Origin: Sinorhizobium terangae
GTDB taxonomy: Bacteria; Pseudomonadota; Alphaproteobacteria; Rhizobiales; Rhizobiaceae
DNA: 64,000 bases
Assembly: GCF_029714365.1 (NCBI RefSeq)
Contig: NZ_CP121659.1
Span: forward strand, 744,001-808,000
Reading direction: 5' to 3'
Position 1 is the first letter of the stretch, and each line of letters begins with the position of its first letter. Under the pieces are notes generated by a model that was not told the DNA's origin, ran no database searches, and was given only the letters and a program-made list of their open reading frames with translations. The translations under genes and the position numbers were made by a program. Positions 36,568-46,859 of the stretch are shown piece by piece.

Positions 36568-37317
36568 TCAGTCGCCGGCGACAAAAAACTTCCACCGGCC
36601 GTCGGGCGTGATGCCGACGCGGTAGAAGTTGTAGCTCCCGAATTCTTCCATCTCGGCGAAATCGCCGGCCGTGACGAGCCGGAACAGGTCCACCTTTTCC
36701 GGCGCCGTCAGCGAGGACAGCGGCTTTTCGGCAAAGTAGGGCCACACATAGGCTTCTTCCGGCGTGCCCTTGTCCGCGAGAACGAAGCCGGTCGACAGAA
36801 CGTCGAGAAGTATCGCCAGGATTTCGACGCCGTCCTGGTCGCCGGAAAGACCCTTGAGTGTTGCAACCGGGTCCTCGTCGCTGTTGACACCTGTCACTTG
36901 CGTTTGGGTCGGTCCCTTGCCGAGCAGCGGCCGCAATCTCTCGATATCGCCCGAGGCGGCGGCTTCGACGATCAGTTCGCGCATGCGCGCAACGGGCGCC
37001 GGAATCTTGGAGACGTCCGTCAGCACCTCGACCGGGTCAACGATTTGCGAGGTTCCGATTTCGTCATCCTTGGCGGCAGCGTTGTCGACCAATGGGTCAG
37101 GCATCGGAATTTCGAGAGGCGCCTTCTCTGACTCGACCTGGTCAGGCTGGTCGGAGGGCGCCGTATTCTGATCGCTGGCGATGGGGCCGGGAACACCTTG
37201 AAGCTCGCTGAGCGCAAAGGTGGGAGCAGCCATGATCGGCGTGCATGCCGCCACGCCGGCCAATAGCAGCGTAGCAAGGCGAACCGAGGAAACCCGGTTT
37301 GCAAGGTTCCGTCTCAT
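36568..37317 (-). CDS. Exported protein of unknown function
   Basis: 249 aa from ATG 37317. The N-terminus has basic residues, then RLATLLLAGVAAC with a possible lipobox (VAAC, C25) or a later signal-peptidase I site near TFALS. A proline- and acid-rich linker (about 40-75) leads to a globular part with LIVEAAASGDIERLRPLLG and a C-terminal domain ending GRWKFFVAGD. I do not recognise a named family. It lies 16 bases downstream of the 89-aa gene, so the two are probably co-transcribed. Confidence 0.75.
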   Translation of the reverse strand: MRRNLANRVSSVRLATLLLAGVAACTPIMAAPTFALSELQGVPGPIASDQNTAPSDQPDQVESEKAPLEIPMPDPLVDNAAAKDDEIGTSQIVDPVEVLTDVSKIPAPVARMRELIVEAAASGDIERLRPLLGKGPTQTQVTGVNSDEDPVATLKGLSGDQDGVEILAILLDVLSTGFVLADKGTPEEAYVWPYFAEKPLSSLTAPEKVDLFRLVTAGDFAEMEEFGSYNFYRVGITPDGRWKFFVAGD

Positions 37318-37333
37318 TGAGGCAGTCCCGATT

Positions 37334-37603
37334 TTATTGGATTGTCCGCTGCGGCGAGAATTCTCCGGCCAGCATGCGCTCACGAAGCGAATTCAGCATC
37401 GCTTCCGCACCTTCTTCGCCATGGAGGCGGATGGTTTCCCGCATGGCCAGCGCAATCGCGGCATCGGCGATGATCTCCGGCTCGATGCCGTCCGCCATGC
37501 CGTCCGCCCAGGCTTCGTTCTGATGTTCGAGGGCCGCCTGCATTTTCTCGTGGACGATCATGTCGTCGATGTCGGACAGGCTTGGTTCCATCATTCGTTC
37601 CAT
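37334..37603 (-). CDS. Small acidic helical protein of unknown function
   Basis: 89 aa from ATG 37603, supported by GGAAG 6 bases upstream. It is acidic and almost all helical in character (DMIVHEKMQAALEHQNEAW, AMRETIRLHGEEGAEAML), with no cysteine and no membrane segment. No family recognised. It is followed 16 bases later by the exported-protein gene. Confidence 0.65.
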   Translation of the reverse strand: MERMMEPSLSDIDDMIVHEKMQAALEHQNEAWADGMADGIEPEIIADAAIALAMRETIRLHGEEGAEAMLNSLRERMLAGEFSPQRTIQ

Positions 37604-37763
37604 GCGACTTCCAATACGTGCACTTGGCTCAATCTAACGCCGTTCCGCTGAACCGCGACTGAACGGGGCGGATAGGCCGGTGACTTCTTACCACTCTCTT
37701 AACGAACTTAGCAGCCTTTTCCCGAAACGACACGGGGTCCCGAGAAAAGAGGTTAATTTCTTG

Positions 37764-38201
37764 CTAATTTCCAAAGCGAGCGACGATTTCTGATGCAAGT
37801 GTTGCACCTTCGGCACGGTACCGCTGCTCGGCGAGCGTGGCGGGCTCGGTGCACGTGGTGTAGACGGACGCGAAGGTTCGATACCCGCGGTTGAAGGCGG
37901 CAGTCAGACGATCACGACGTTGGGGTTCGTTGGCCGTCTCCTTCTCGATCAGTTCCTGTGTCGAACGTCGCCACGTGTCTTCTCCGCCCTTGAGGCAGAG
38001 ATTGCGCAGATAATGGACCGATCCGAGAATTTCGGCGAGGCGAATCAGTCGCTGGTCATACGGTGTCGTGTTTTGCCCAATCACGGGAGGCGCCGCCTTG
38101 TCCGGTCGTGGTGTCTCTTCTTGCTGGGCGGCGGCGCCGACCGCGAAAACGAGGAGGGCGCCGGTCAAGGCAAGTCGGAAGATGGGCGGGGCGCTGGTCA
38201 T
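37764..38201 (-). CDS. TIGR02301-type conserved exported protein
   Basis: 145 aa. A signal peptide (LALTGALLVFAVGAAA, cleaved near residue 25) precedes a helical mature part with RLAEILGSVHYLRNLC, W-RRSTQELIEKE and RLTAAFNRGYRTFASVY, and a second Cys in TTCTEPA. The arrangement matches the alphaproteobacterial TIGR02301 family, of unknown function. Its start overlaps the NUDIX gene stop (ATGA at 38198), so they are translationally coupled. Confidence 0.78.
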   Translation of the reverse strand: MTSAPPIFRLALTGALLVFAVGAAAQQEETPRPDKAAPPVIGQNTTPYDQRLIRLAEILGSVHYLRNLCLKGGEDTWRRSTQELIEKETANEPQRRDRLTAAFNRGYRTFASVYTTCTEPATLAEQRYRAEGATLASEIVARFGN

Positions 38202-38659
38202 GATCCCATCAAGTCCGAATCAGCGTCGGATTTATGGCAAACCGAAGGTCTTGATTGCATTCCGGATAGCCTTTCCACGCATTGGCGAACGCTCTCGGGT
38301 ATCGGCAATTCGAAGATTTCCTCAGGCGTAAACCAGCCGACGCCTGCGGCGTCGTCGTTTGCGATCGCAACGGCGTCGCTATCCGCCTGGACCCTGAAAA
38401 CCGAAAGCAGGAAATGCCGCCCCTCCGATTCCTTACCCGGCAGATCGTAGGTTTCGAAGAGCACCGGGTCGCGGCCGCTGATGCCGGTCTCCTCGGCAAG
38501 CTCGCGCAGCGCGGTCTCTGCGGGCGCCTCGCCTGGCTCTGCCCGGCCGCCGGGGAACGCGTACATGTCGGCCGACGGCGGGTTGGCACGCCGGACGAGC
38601 AGATAGCGCCCATCCCGTTCGAGGATGGCGGAGGAAGCGAGTTGGGGCTGCTTTCGCAT
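38198..38659 (-). CDS. NUDIX hydrolase
   Basis: 153 aa from ATG 38659. An adjacent GTG at 38662 gives one more residue. The NUDIX box is intact: GGRAEPGEAPAETALREL then AEETGI, matching G-x5-E-x7-REUxEExGU. Start LERDGRYLLVRRANPPSADMY (split) is usual for MutT/ADP-sugar types. It hydrolyses nucleoside diphosphates linked to another moiety, substrate not fixed. It is coupled to the exported-protein gene and divergent from the SRAP gene, whose start is only 61 bases away. Confidence 0.9.
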   Translation of the reverse strand: MRKQPQLASSAILERDGRYLLVRRANPPSADMYAFPGGRAEPGEAPAETALRELAEETGISGRDPVLFETYDLPGKESEGRHFLLSVFRVQADSDAVAIANDDAAGVGWFTPEEIFELPIPESVRQCVERLSGMQSRPSVCHKSDADSDLMGS

Positions 38660-38720
38660 CACAGAATCAAAATGGCGTTGGATCGTTGACCCATCCTACG
38701 TGAAGTGCCACATCGGTGTC

Positions 38721-39500
38721 ATGTGCGGACGATTTGCGCTGACAGCGACGGCGGAAGAATTGATAGAACTGTTTGGCCTGCTGGAGGCGGAAGACTTCCC
38801 GGCGCGCTACAACATCGCGCCAACGCAGCCGATCATCGTGGTCACCGCCTCGGATCGGGCGAAGCCGGGCAGCAATCTGCCGGAGCGAAAAGCCATGCTC
38901 GTCCGCTGGGGCTTCACGCCCGGCTGGGCGCAGGATCCTCGCAAGTTCCCGCTGCTCATCAACGCCCGTTCCGAATCGGCGGTCGGAAAGGCTGCCTTCC
39001 GCGCGGCGATGCGGCATCGCCGCATTCTGGTGCCGGCTTCTGGCTTCTACGAGTGGCACCGCCCGGCAAAAGGCAGCGGAGAAGCGTCCCAGGCCTACTG
39101 GGTCCGCCCGAAGAGGGGCGGGATCGTCGCCTTTGCCGGCCTCATGGAGACCTGGTCTTCAGCAGACGGCTCGGAGGTCGATACGGCGGCTGTCCTCACC
39201 ACCGGTGCCAACAGGGCGGTTCGGCATATCCATGATCGCATGCCGGTCGTGATCCTGCCGGAAGACTTCGCCCGCTGGCTGGATTGCAAAACGCAGGAAC
39301 CGCGCGAAATAGCCGATCTCATGAGACCGGCTCCGGACGACTATTTCGAGGCGATCGCTGTATCGGACAGGGTCAACAAGGTCGCGAATACCGGACCCGA
39401 GATCCAGGAGGAGGTCGTCCCTGCCAAATCGCCGGAAACGGTAGGGCGGAAACGCGCTGAAGACCGGAACGGCGACGACCGGCAGATGTCCCTGTTTTAG
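38721..39500 (+). CDS. SRAP-domain protein (HMCES/YedK family), abasic-site shield
   Basis: 259 aa from ATG 38721, fixed because Cys2 of MCGRFALTA is the catalytic residue that caps abasic sites in single-stranded DNA. The other family motifs are present: YNIAPTQPI, RWGFTPGWAQD, LINARSES (Asn), GFYEWH (Glu) and the C-terminal HDRMPVVI (His). The protein cross-links to abasic DNA and protects it during replication. An extra basic tail (about 225-259) extends beyond the domain. It is divergent from the NUDIX gene, which could form a genome-protection pair. Confidence 0.93.
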   Translation: MCGRFALTATAEELIELFGLLEAEDFPARYNIAPTQPIIVVTASDRAKPGSNLPERKAMLVRWGFTPGWAQDPRKFPLLINARSESAVGKAAFRAAMRHRRILVPASGFYEWHRPAKGSGEASQAYWVRPKRGGIVAFAGLMETWSSADGSEVDTAAVLTTGANRAVRHIHDRMPVVILPEDFARWLDCKTQEPREIADLMRPAPDDYFEAIAVSDRVNKVANTGPEIQEEVVPAKSPETVGRKRAEDRNGDDRQMSLF

Positions 39501-39522
39501 CAGCGCGCCGCGTCAGTGGTGG

Positions 39523-39669
39523 TCAGGCGGTGCGCTTGACGAGCTTGCCTGCGGGTTTGACCTTGACCTGCAGTGCTGCGGCGAGCACGGCCTTCAGGCC
39601 AAGCGGCCGATACAGCGTTACCAGGTCGGCGGCGGGCGGTTTCGTTTCGGTGATCTTGGCGGCCTTCAC
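39523..39669 (-). CDS. Candidate small basic protein, 48 aa
   Basis: GTG at 39669 with AAGGAG 10 bases upstream opens a 48-codon frame ending at TGA 39523-39525. The product begins VKAAKITETKPPAADL, contains LGLKAVLAAALQVKVKPAG and ends KLVKRTA. It is basic, with a hydrophobic helix near the middle. GC-rich third positions resemble the neighbouring genes. No family is recognised. It converges with the SRAP gene 22 bases away. It is too short for usual gene calls, so the evidence is the ribosome-binding site and composition only. Confidence 0.45.
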   Translation of the reverse strand: MKAAKITETKPPAADLVTLYRPLGLKAVLAAALQVKVKPAGKLVKRTA

Positions 39670-40088
39670 TGTGCATTCTCTCCTTGATGCGGTCCCCTAC
39701 CGGAAACACTTGGTTTTCCCGTTGTGCGCGAAAGCCAAGCTCCCCGTTGTTCCTCCGGAAACAGGGATCGGATGCAGGGGTCCAATCTGCAATCGCGAAT
39801 CTCCTTCCCGTTGCGGCGATCCAGATTGCCAAATGATGACAAATCCATGGCCGCCTTCGTTTGAAGATGCCGGTCTTTGCTTGCCTGTGGTTGACCTCTT
39901 GACCGGCGTGGTGCGAAGCGCGATAAGTGTCGCCATGAAAACGGTTATCTGCATTATTTGCCGGAAGATTATTCGCTAGCGATCCGCTGGCCTGGCCGTT
40001 TTCGTCTCCTAAAATCCAAGATGACAAACGTGCGGGCCGCCCGGACGCTGTATATTCCGACGGTTGCATGCAGGCTTGGAGATTTGGG
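39670..40088. other. 419-base gap ahead of cysS without a supported gene
   Basis: Frames in this stretch lack ribosome-binding sites and known motifs. It holds the upstream regions of the 48-aa candidate and of cysS. A TATATT at about 40051-40056 could be the -10 of cysS, but I find no matching -35. Confidence 0.45.
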
Positions 40089-41489
40089 ATGGGCGGAATG
40101 CCGACGTTGAAGCTGTACAACACACTGACGCGGGAGAAGGCCGATTTCCGGCCCATCGACCCGGAAAACGTTCGTATGTATGTCTGCGGCCCCACGGTTT
40201 ACGACTATGCCCACATCGGCAACGCGCGCCCGACCATCGTCTTCGATGTTCTTTTTCGACTGCTGCGCCATGTCTACGGCGCGAACCATGTCACCTATGC
40301 TCGCAACATCACCGACGTCGACGACAAGATCAACGCACGGGCGCTGCGCGATTATCCCGGGCTCTCGCTGAACGAGGCGATCCGGCACGTGACCGAGAAA
40401 ACCGAGACACAGTTTCTCGAAGATGCGAAGGCGCTCGGCTGCCTTGATCCGGACGTGCAGCCGCGGGCGACCGAGAATATCGCGCAGATGATCGAGATCA
40501 TCGAGAAGCTGATCGCGAAGGGGCACGCCTATCAAGCGGCCGGGGAAGTGCTGTTCGATACGAAATCGATGGCTGACTATGGCCAGCTTTCAAAGCGCAA
40601 CCTCGACGAGCAGCAGGCCGGAGCCCGCATCGCAGTCGATGCTCACAAGAAAAATCCCGGCGATTTCGTGCTCTGGAAGCTTTCCGAGGACGACGAACCC
40701 GGCTGGGAGAGCCCCTGGGGGCGCGGTCGCCCCGGCTGGCACATCGAATGCTCGGCGATGAGCGGGCGTTATCTCGGCGAGGTGTTCGACATTCACGGGG
40801 GCGGGCTGGATCTGATCTTCCCGCACCATGAAAACGAAATCGCCCAGTCGCGTTGCGCCCATGGCACCGAGGTGATGGCAAACGTCTGGATGCACAACGG
40901 CTTCCTGCAGGTCGAAGGCCGCAAGATGTCGAAGTCGGAGGGCAATTTCGTCACGATCTACGAACTTCTCCACACCGAGAAGTTCGGCGGGCGCAAATGG
41001 CCGGGCGAGGTGTTGCGGCTCGCAATGCTGATGACCCACTATCGCGAGCCGATTGACTTCTCCGTCAAGCGGCTCGAGGAGGCCGAGCACCTGCTGTCGA
41101 AATGGCCTGTGCCCGGCGAGGCGGCCGACGAACCGGATCCTGCGGTCGTCGCGGCGCTTGCGGATGACCTCAACACCGTCGCCGCGGTCCAGGCACTGCA
41201 CGCGCTTGCCCAGAAGGCATCCGTCGATTCGCGTCAGGCCGGCGTTTTTGCCGCAAGTGCGGCTCTGCTCGGCGTTGCGCCAAAGGAAATCGAGCTCGAC
41301 GAGGCAGTCGTGCATGAGATCGACGAGCGCGTGCGCGCGCGGCTCGAACTCATCAGGGCGAAGAACTTCGCCGAAGCGGACAGCATTCGTGACGATCTTC
41401 AGGCACGAGGAATCCAGCTCAAGGACGGCAAGGACCCGGAAACCGGCGAGCGCGTGACAACCTGGGAAGTCAAGCGGTCGCAGACGTGA
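40089..41489 (+). CDS. cysS: Cysteinyl-tRNA synthetase
   Basis: 466 aa from ATG 40089 behind GGAG. An ATG at 40098 (MPTLKLYNT) is also possible. It charges tRNA-Cys. Class I signatures are intact: HIGNARP (HIGH) near residue 42 and KMSKS near 280. Zinc ligands are Cys in MYVCGPT, Cys in HIECSAMSG, and His/Glu in [11 protein letters not shown]. The anticodon-binding C-terminal domain is complete. The gene is separate from the GFA genes that follow 46 bases downstream, although read-through is possible. Confidence 0.96.
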   Translation: MGGMPTLKLYNTLTREKADFRPIDPENVRMYVCGPTVYDYAHIGNARPTIVFDVLFRLLRHVYGANHVTYARNITDVDDKINARALRDYPGLSLNEAIRHVTEKTETQFLEDAKALGCLDPDVQPRATENIAQMIEIIEKLIAKGHAYQAAGEVLFDTKSMADYGQLSKRNLDEQQAGARIAVDAHKKNPGDFVLWKLSEDDEPGWESPWGRGRPGWHIECSAMSGRYLGEVFDIHGGGLDLIFPHHENEIAQSRCAHGTEVMANVWMHNGFLQVEGRKMSKSEGNFVTIYELLHTEKFGGRKWPGEVLRLAMLMTHYREPIDFSVKRLEEAEHLLSKWPVPGEAADEPDPAVVAALADDLNTVAAVQALHALAQKASVDSRQAGVFAASAALLGVAPKEIELDEAVVHEIDERVRARLELIRAKNFAEADSIRDDLQARGIQLKDGKDPETGERVTTWEVKRSQT

Positions 41490-41535
41490 CGTAGCCGGGT
41501 CGGCGGCGACCCGGCAGAAGGAAGAGGAGCGCGAC

Positions 41536-42018
41536 ATGACGGACGAGATCCATACGGGCGGATGCCAATGTGGCGCGATCCGCTTTCGCGTCGAGGGAGA
41601 GCTCGGCGACGCCTCGGTTTGCCATTGCCGCATGTGTCAGAAGGCGAGCGGAAACTTCTATCTGCCGCTCGTCTCCGTGCGCGGCGCGACGGTCACCTGG
41701 ACGCGCGGCGAGCGCCGGCGCTTCCAGTCGTCGAACGCCGTCTGGCGCGGCTTCTGCGGTGATTGCGGCACGCCGCTGACCTATGAGGCGCCGGACGGCA
41801 TGGCACTGGCGATCGCAGCCTTCGACAGGCCTCAAGGCATCGTGCCGACGGTCCAGTGGGGTATCGAGGCAAAGCTGCCCTATGTCGACCGGGTGCACGA
41901 ATTGCCGGGCGAAGATACGATGGCGGATGTGGCAGCGGGCTCGTTCCTCGCCGATCTCGTTTCGTATCAGCACCCCGATCACGACACCGAAACCTGGCCA
42001 CCGGAGGCAAAGCGATGA
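41536..42018 (+). CDS. GFA-family zinc protein, copy 1
   Basis: 160 aa with GAGGAG before ATG 41536. The GFA/CENP-V (Mss4-like) fold has zinc sites in TGGCQCGAIRF, CHCRMCQKASGNFY and GFCGDCGTPLTY, all present. Family members include glutathione-dependent formaldehyde-activating enzyme, though most have unknown roles. C-terminal SYQHPDHDTE is shared by all three copies. First of three tandem paralogues, each overlapping the next by 4 bases, followed by a proline iminopeptidase. Confidence 0.9.
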   Translation: MTDEIHTGGCQCGAIRFRVEGELGDASVCHCRMCQKASGNFYLPLVSVRGATVTWTRGERRRFQSSNAVWRGFCGDCGTPLTYEAPDGMALAIAAFDRPQGIVPTVQWGIEAKLPYVDRVHELPGEDTMADVAAGSFLADLVSYQHPDHDTETWPPEAKR

Positions 42019-42490
42019 CCGATGCCGTACGCACAGGAGGATGCCAATGCGGAGCCGTGCGCTTCCGCATCCATGGAAAGCTCGGCCGCCCCTCGATCTG
42101 CCACTGCCGCATGTGTCAGAAGCAGTTTGGGTCGTTCTTTTCGGCGCTTGTCACAGCCCCAAAGGACGGGGTCGAGTGGACCCGCGACGAACCGAGTTAC
42201 TTCCAGTCCTCCGTCAATATCGATCGCGGCTTCTGCCGGAAATGCGGCACGCCGCTGACCTACCGACATCCGGGCGGCCTCGAAATTGCGATCGGCACGT
42301 TTGATGACCGTTCGGACCTTGCTCCGCAAATCCAGGTCAACTACGCCTCGCGACTGCCTTGGGTCGAAACGATTTTCGATCAGCCGGTGCACGAAGACCC
42401 GGACTATTATGCAAGGCAGGAACAGATCATTTCTTTCCAGCACCCTGACCATGAGACCGATCAGTGGCCGGCCCCAGGGGACTGGAAGTC

Positions 42491-42494
<4 letters not shown>
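42015..42494 (+). CDS. GFA-family zinc protein, copy 2
   Basis: 159 aa from ATG 42015, overlapping copy 1 (ATGA). Zinc motifs TGGCQCGAVRFR, CHCRMCQKQFGSFF and GFCRKCGTPLTY are intact. The QKQFGSFF segment differs from the ASGNFY of copies 1 and 3, near the expected substrate pocket, which suggests a distinct specificity. The end SFQHPDHETDQWP resembles its neighbours. The long upstream frame from 41856 lies inside copy 1 and is rejected. Confidence 0.9.
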
Positions 42495-43950
<1,456 letters not shown>

Positions 43951-43958
43951 CACGGAAG

Positions 43959-43979
43959 TGCCTGCGGATTTCGCAGGCA
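43959..43979 (+). terminator. Hairpin after proline iminopeptidase
   Basis: TGCCTGCG (43959-43966), loop GATTT, CGCAGGCA (43972-43979). A perfect 8-bp stem, no T tract, so it may stabilise the mRNA end rather than terminate. Confidence 0.45.
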
Positions 43980-44015
43980 TGCCGCGCTGACTTATTAGCA
44001 GGTTGGAACTGAGCC

Positions 44016-45632
44016 ATGACCACGGAACGCATCTATCTCTTCGACACCACGCTTCGGGACGGGCAGCAGACGCCCGGCATCGATTTTTCCGTCGAGGACA
44101 AGATTGCGATTGCGACCATGCTCGACGAATTCGGCATCGACTATGTCGAAGGCGGCTACCCGGGTGCCAACCCGACGGACACCGAGTTCTTCAAGCGGAC
44201 GCGCACGCAGAAGGCATCGTTTGTGGCGTTCGGCATGACCAAGCGCGCCGGCGTCTCCGCCTCCAACGACCCGGGCCTGCGCGCCTTGCTCGATGCCAAG
44301 AGCGATGCGGTCTGTCTCGTTGCCAAGAGCTGGGACTATCATGTCGAGGTAGCGCTTGGCTGCTCGAACGAGGAGAACCTCGACAATATCCGCGCCTCGG
44401 TCGAGGCCGTCGTCGCCTCCGGCCGCGAGGCCATGGTCGATTGCGAGCATTTCTTCGACGGCTACAAGGCAAACCCCGCCTATGCGCTTGCCTGCGCCAG
44501 GACGGCGCTTGAGGCGGGAGCACGCTGGGTCGTGCTGTGCGACACCAACGGCGGTACGCAGCCGCCGGAGGTGCGCGCAATCGTTGCCGCCGTGATCGCC
44601 GGAGGCGTGCCCGGTGCCAATCTTGGCATCCATGCCCATAATGACACCGGCCAGGCGGGGGCGAATTCGCTTGCCGCCGTGGAGGCCGGTGTCCGCCAGA
44701 TCCAGGGAACGCTGAACGGCATCGGCGAACGCTGCGGCAATGCCAATCTGGTGACACTGATCGCGACGCTGGCACTCAAGGAAACCTATTCGAGCCGCTT
44801 CGAAACCGGAATCGATTCCGAAAAACTGCAGGAATTGACGACGCTCGCCCATGCGTTCGACGAGCTCTTGAACCGCTCGCCGGATCCGCAGGCGCCCTAT
44901 GTCGGGGCATCGGCCTTTGCGACCAAGGCTGGGATCCACGCTTCAGCCCTGTTGAAAGACCCGAAAACCTACGAGCACGTCGCGCCCGAAAGCGTCGGCA
45001 ATCTGCGCAAGGTCATGGTCTCGGATCAGGGCGGCAAGGCCAATTTCATCAACGCGCTCAAGCGGCGCGGCATCAGTGTCGCCAAGGACGACCCCAGGCT
45101 CGACAAGCTGATTGCCATCGTCAAGGAGCGCGAGGCGACAGGCTATGCCTACGAGGGCGCGGATGCGAGTTTTGCCCTGCTCGCAAGCCGCATTCTCGGG
45201 ACCGTTCCCGATTTCTTCCATGTCGAGAGCTTCCGCGTGATGGTCGAACGGCGTTTCGATGCGAACGGAAACTTGAAGACAGTCTCGGAAGCGGTGGTCA
45301 AGGTCGTCGTCGATGGGGAAGTCATGATGTCGGTTGCCGAAGGCCACGGCCCGGTCAATGCGCTCGACCTTGCGTTGCGCAAGGATCTCGGCAAATACCA
45401 GTCGGAGATCGCCGATCTCGAGCTTGCAGACTACAAGGTACGTATCCTCAACGGCGGTACCGAGGCGATCACGCGCGTCCTGATCGAATCGACCGACCGC
45501 ACCGGCGCGCGCTGGTGGACGGTCGGCGTTTCCGACAACATCATCGACGCGTCCTTCCAGGCGCTTATGGACAGTATCGTCTATAAGTTGCTTAAGAACC
45601 GCGATCAGATCGGATTGATTGCGGCCGAATAA
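44016..45632 (+). CDS. cimA: (R)-citramalate synthase
   Basis: 538 aa with GGAACTGAG ahead of ATG 44016. It belongs to the HMG-CoA-lyase-like family: FDTTLRDGQQTPG holds the metal-binding acids, IHAHNDTGQAGANSL the metal His pair, and NGIGERCGNANL the conserved loop. The long C-terminal part (from about 390) is the LeuA-type regulatory domain. CimA makes citramalate from pyruvate and acetyl-CoA, an isoleucine route that bypasses threonine. The length and the GGYPGANPTD segment favour CimA over LeuA. An in vitro substrate is not proven here. Confidence 0.88.
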   Translation: MTTERIYLFDTTLRDGQQTPGIDFSVEDKIAIATMLDEFGIDYVEGGYPGANPTDTEFFKRTRTQKASFVAFGMTKRAGVSASNDPGLRALLDAKSDAVCLVAKSWDYHVEVALGCSNEENLDNIRASVEAVVASGREAMVDCEHFFDGYKANPAYALACARTALEAGARWVVLCDTNGGTQPPEVRAIVAAVIAGGVPGANLGIHAHNDTGQAGANSLAAVEAGVRQIQGTLNGIGERCGNANLVTLIATLALKETYSSRFETGIDSEKLQELTTLAHAFDELLNRSPDPQAPYVGASAFATKAGIHASALLKDPKTYEHVAPESVGNLRKVMVSDQGGKANFINALKRRGISVAKDDPRLDKLIAIVKEREATGYAYEGADASFALLASRILGTVPDFFHVESFRVMVERRFDANGNLKTVSEAVVKVVVDGEVMMSVAEGHGPVNALDLALRKDLGKYQSEIADLELADYKVRILNGGTEAITRVLIESTDRTGARWWTVGVSDNIIDASFQALMDSIVYKLLKNRDQIGLIAAE

Positions 45633-45826
45633 GGGGTGCAGGGGGCTATCTCTCGCGCGATATTAAGTGGCTCTCACTCTTCGTTTCACGGAAATGAATT
45701 GGTGCATCACCATTCATTGGAGTAGGACGCTGGAGGAACGGCGGTCCGTTGAGGCCAGACCGTTGATCAATGGCGGAGCGATTGCGAACCTTCGTTCGGC
45801 TCCGGTGACGTTTCAGGAAAAAGACT

Positions 45827-46765
45827 ATGGCCGACCCAAACGCGAAGACCCCCGCCGAAAATACCGATTCCGCCAAGGGTTTCGCCTTTGCGCTTTCCGC
45901 CTACCTGCTCTGGGGCTTCCTGCCCTTCTTCATGAAGGCGGTGGCGCACATCCCGGCGGCGGAAGTCGTCGCCCATCGCATCGTTTGGTCGGTCCCGCTT
46001 GCGGGCCTCGTGCTGGTGTGGCTCGGTCGCACGCAAGAGCTCAAGACTGCGCTCAGGTCGCCGAGCATGCTGAGAATGGCAACACTGACGGCTGTGCTCG
46101 TCACGATCAACTGGGGCATCTATGTCTGGGCGATCGGTGCCGGCCGGGCGATCGAGACGGCGCTTGGCTATTATATCAATCCGCTGTTTTCGATCTTCCT
46201 GGGGGCGGTGCTGCTTAAGGAGAGGCCGAACGCGGCACAAATGGTGGCGATCGCGCTCGCCGTCATCGCGGTTGCCGTGCTCGCCTTCGATGCCGGCGGC
46301 CTGCCGTGGGTCTCGATCGGGCTTTGCATCTCCTGGGGGTTCTACGCCTTCTTCCGCAAGACGCTGCCGATCGGGCCGAATCAGGGTTTCTTTCTCGAGG
46401 TGCTGCTGCTCAGCATTCCCGCAATCGGCTACATCCTTTGGCTGGAATCGACCGGCCAAGGCCACTTCGGCGATACCGGTCTTGCCGATGTCCTGTGGCT
46501 GCTCTCTTGCGGCATCGTCACGGCCGTGCCGCTGATGATCTATGCCAATGGCGCGAAGCTCCTGCGGCTCTCCACCATCGGCATCATGCAGTATATCGCC
46601 CCGACGATGATCTTCGTCATCGCTGTCTTCGTCTTTCACGAACCTTTCGGGACCGCGAAACTCATCGCCTTTGCGTTGATCTGGGCGGCGCTGTTTGTTT
46701 ATTCGGGCGCGATGCTCGCCGAAAGCAGAGCCCGTCGCGCGGCGCAGCCGGCTCCGGCTGAGTAG
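45827..46765 (+). CDS. rarD: RarD-type EamA (DMT) transporter
   Basis: 312 aa with AGGAAAAAG before ATG 45827. Ten membrane segments in two EamA halves are visible. KGFAFALSAYLLWGFLP, the WSVPLAG and NWGIYVWAIG segments are typical of RarD, named from chloramphenicol sensitivity in E. coli. The transport substrate is not established. A RIME1-like fragment follows 8 bases after the stop. Confidence 0.9.
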   Translation: MADPNAKTPAENTDSAKGFAFALSAYLLWGFLPFFMKAVAHIPAAEVVAHRIVWSVPLAGLVLVWLGRTQELKTALRSPSMLRMATLTAVLVTINWGIYVWAIGAGRAIETALGYYINPLFSIFLGAVLLKERPNAAQMVAIALAVIAVAVLAFDAGGLPWVSIGLCISWGFYAFFRKTLPIGPNQGFFLEVLLLSIPAIGYILWLESTGQGHFGDTGLADVLWLLSCGIVTAVPLMIYANGAKLLRLSTIGIMQYIAPTMIFVIAVFVFHEPFGTAKLIAFALIWAALFVYSGAMLAESRARRAAQPAPAE

Positions 46766-46804
46766 AACAGCACTGCGCGTCTTTTCAGACGCGCAACGTT
46801 GCTT
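46766..46804. repeat. RIME1-like half palindrome between rarD and LOG gene
   Basis: TGCGCGTC (46774-46781) and GACGCGCA (46788-46795) form a perfect 8-bp stem inside degenerate AACAGC...GTTGCTT arms. The stem and loop match the inner palindrome of the full RIME1 copies. It separates convergent genes and may act as a terminator. Confidence 0.6.
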
Positions 46805-46859
46805 GAACCGCGACGCTTCTGAAGCAGCGGTTTGGGTTAACGACATACATAAACGCGCT

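Noticed and set aside
39497..40195. 232-aa minus-strand frame
   Set aside because: Runs across the gap and the cysS start with no motif. The 48-aa frame in another phase has the better ribosome-binding site.
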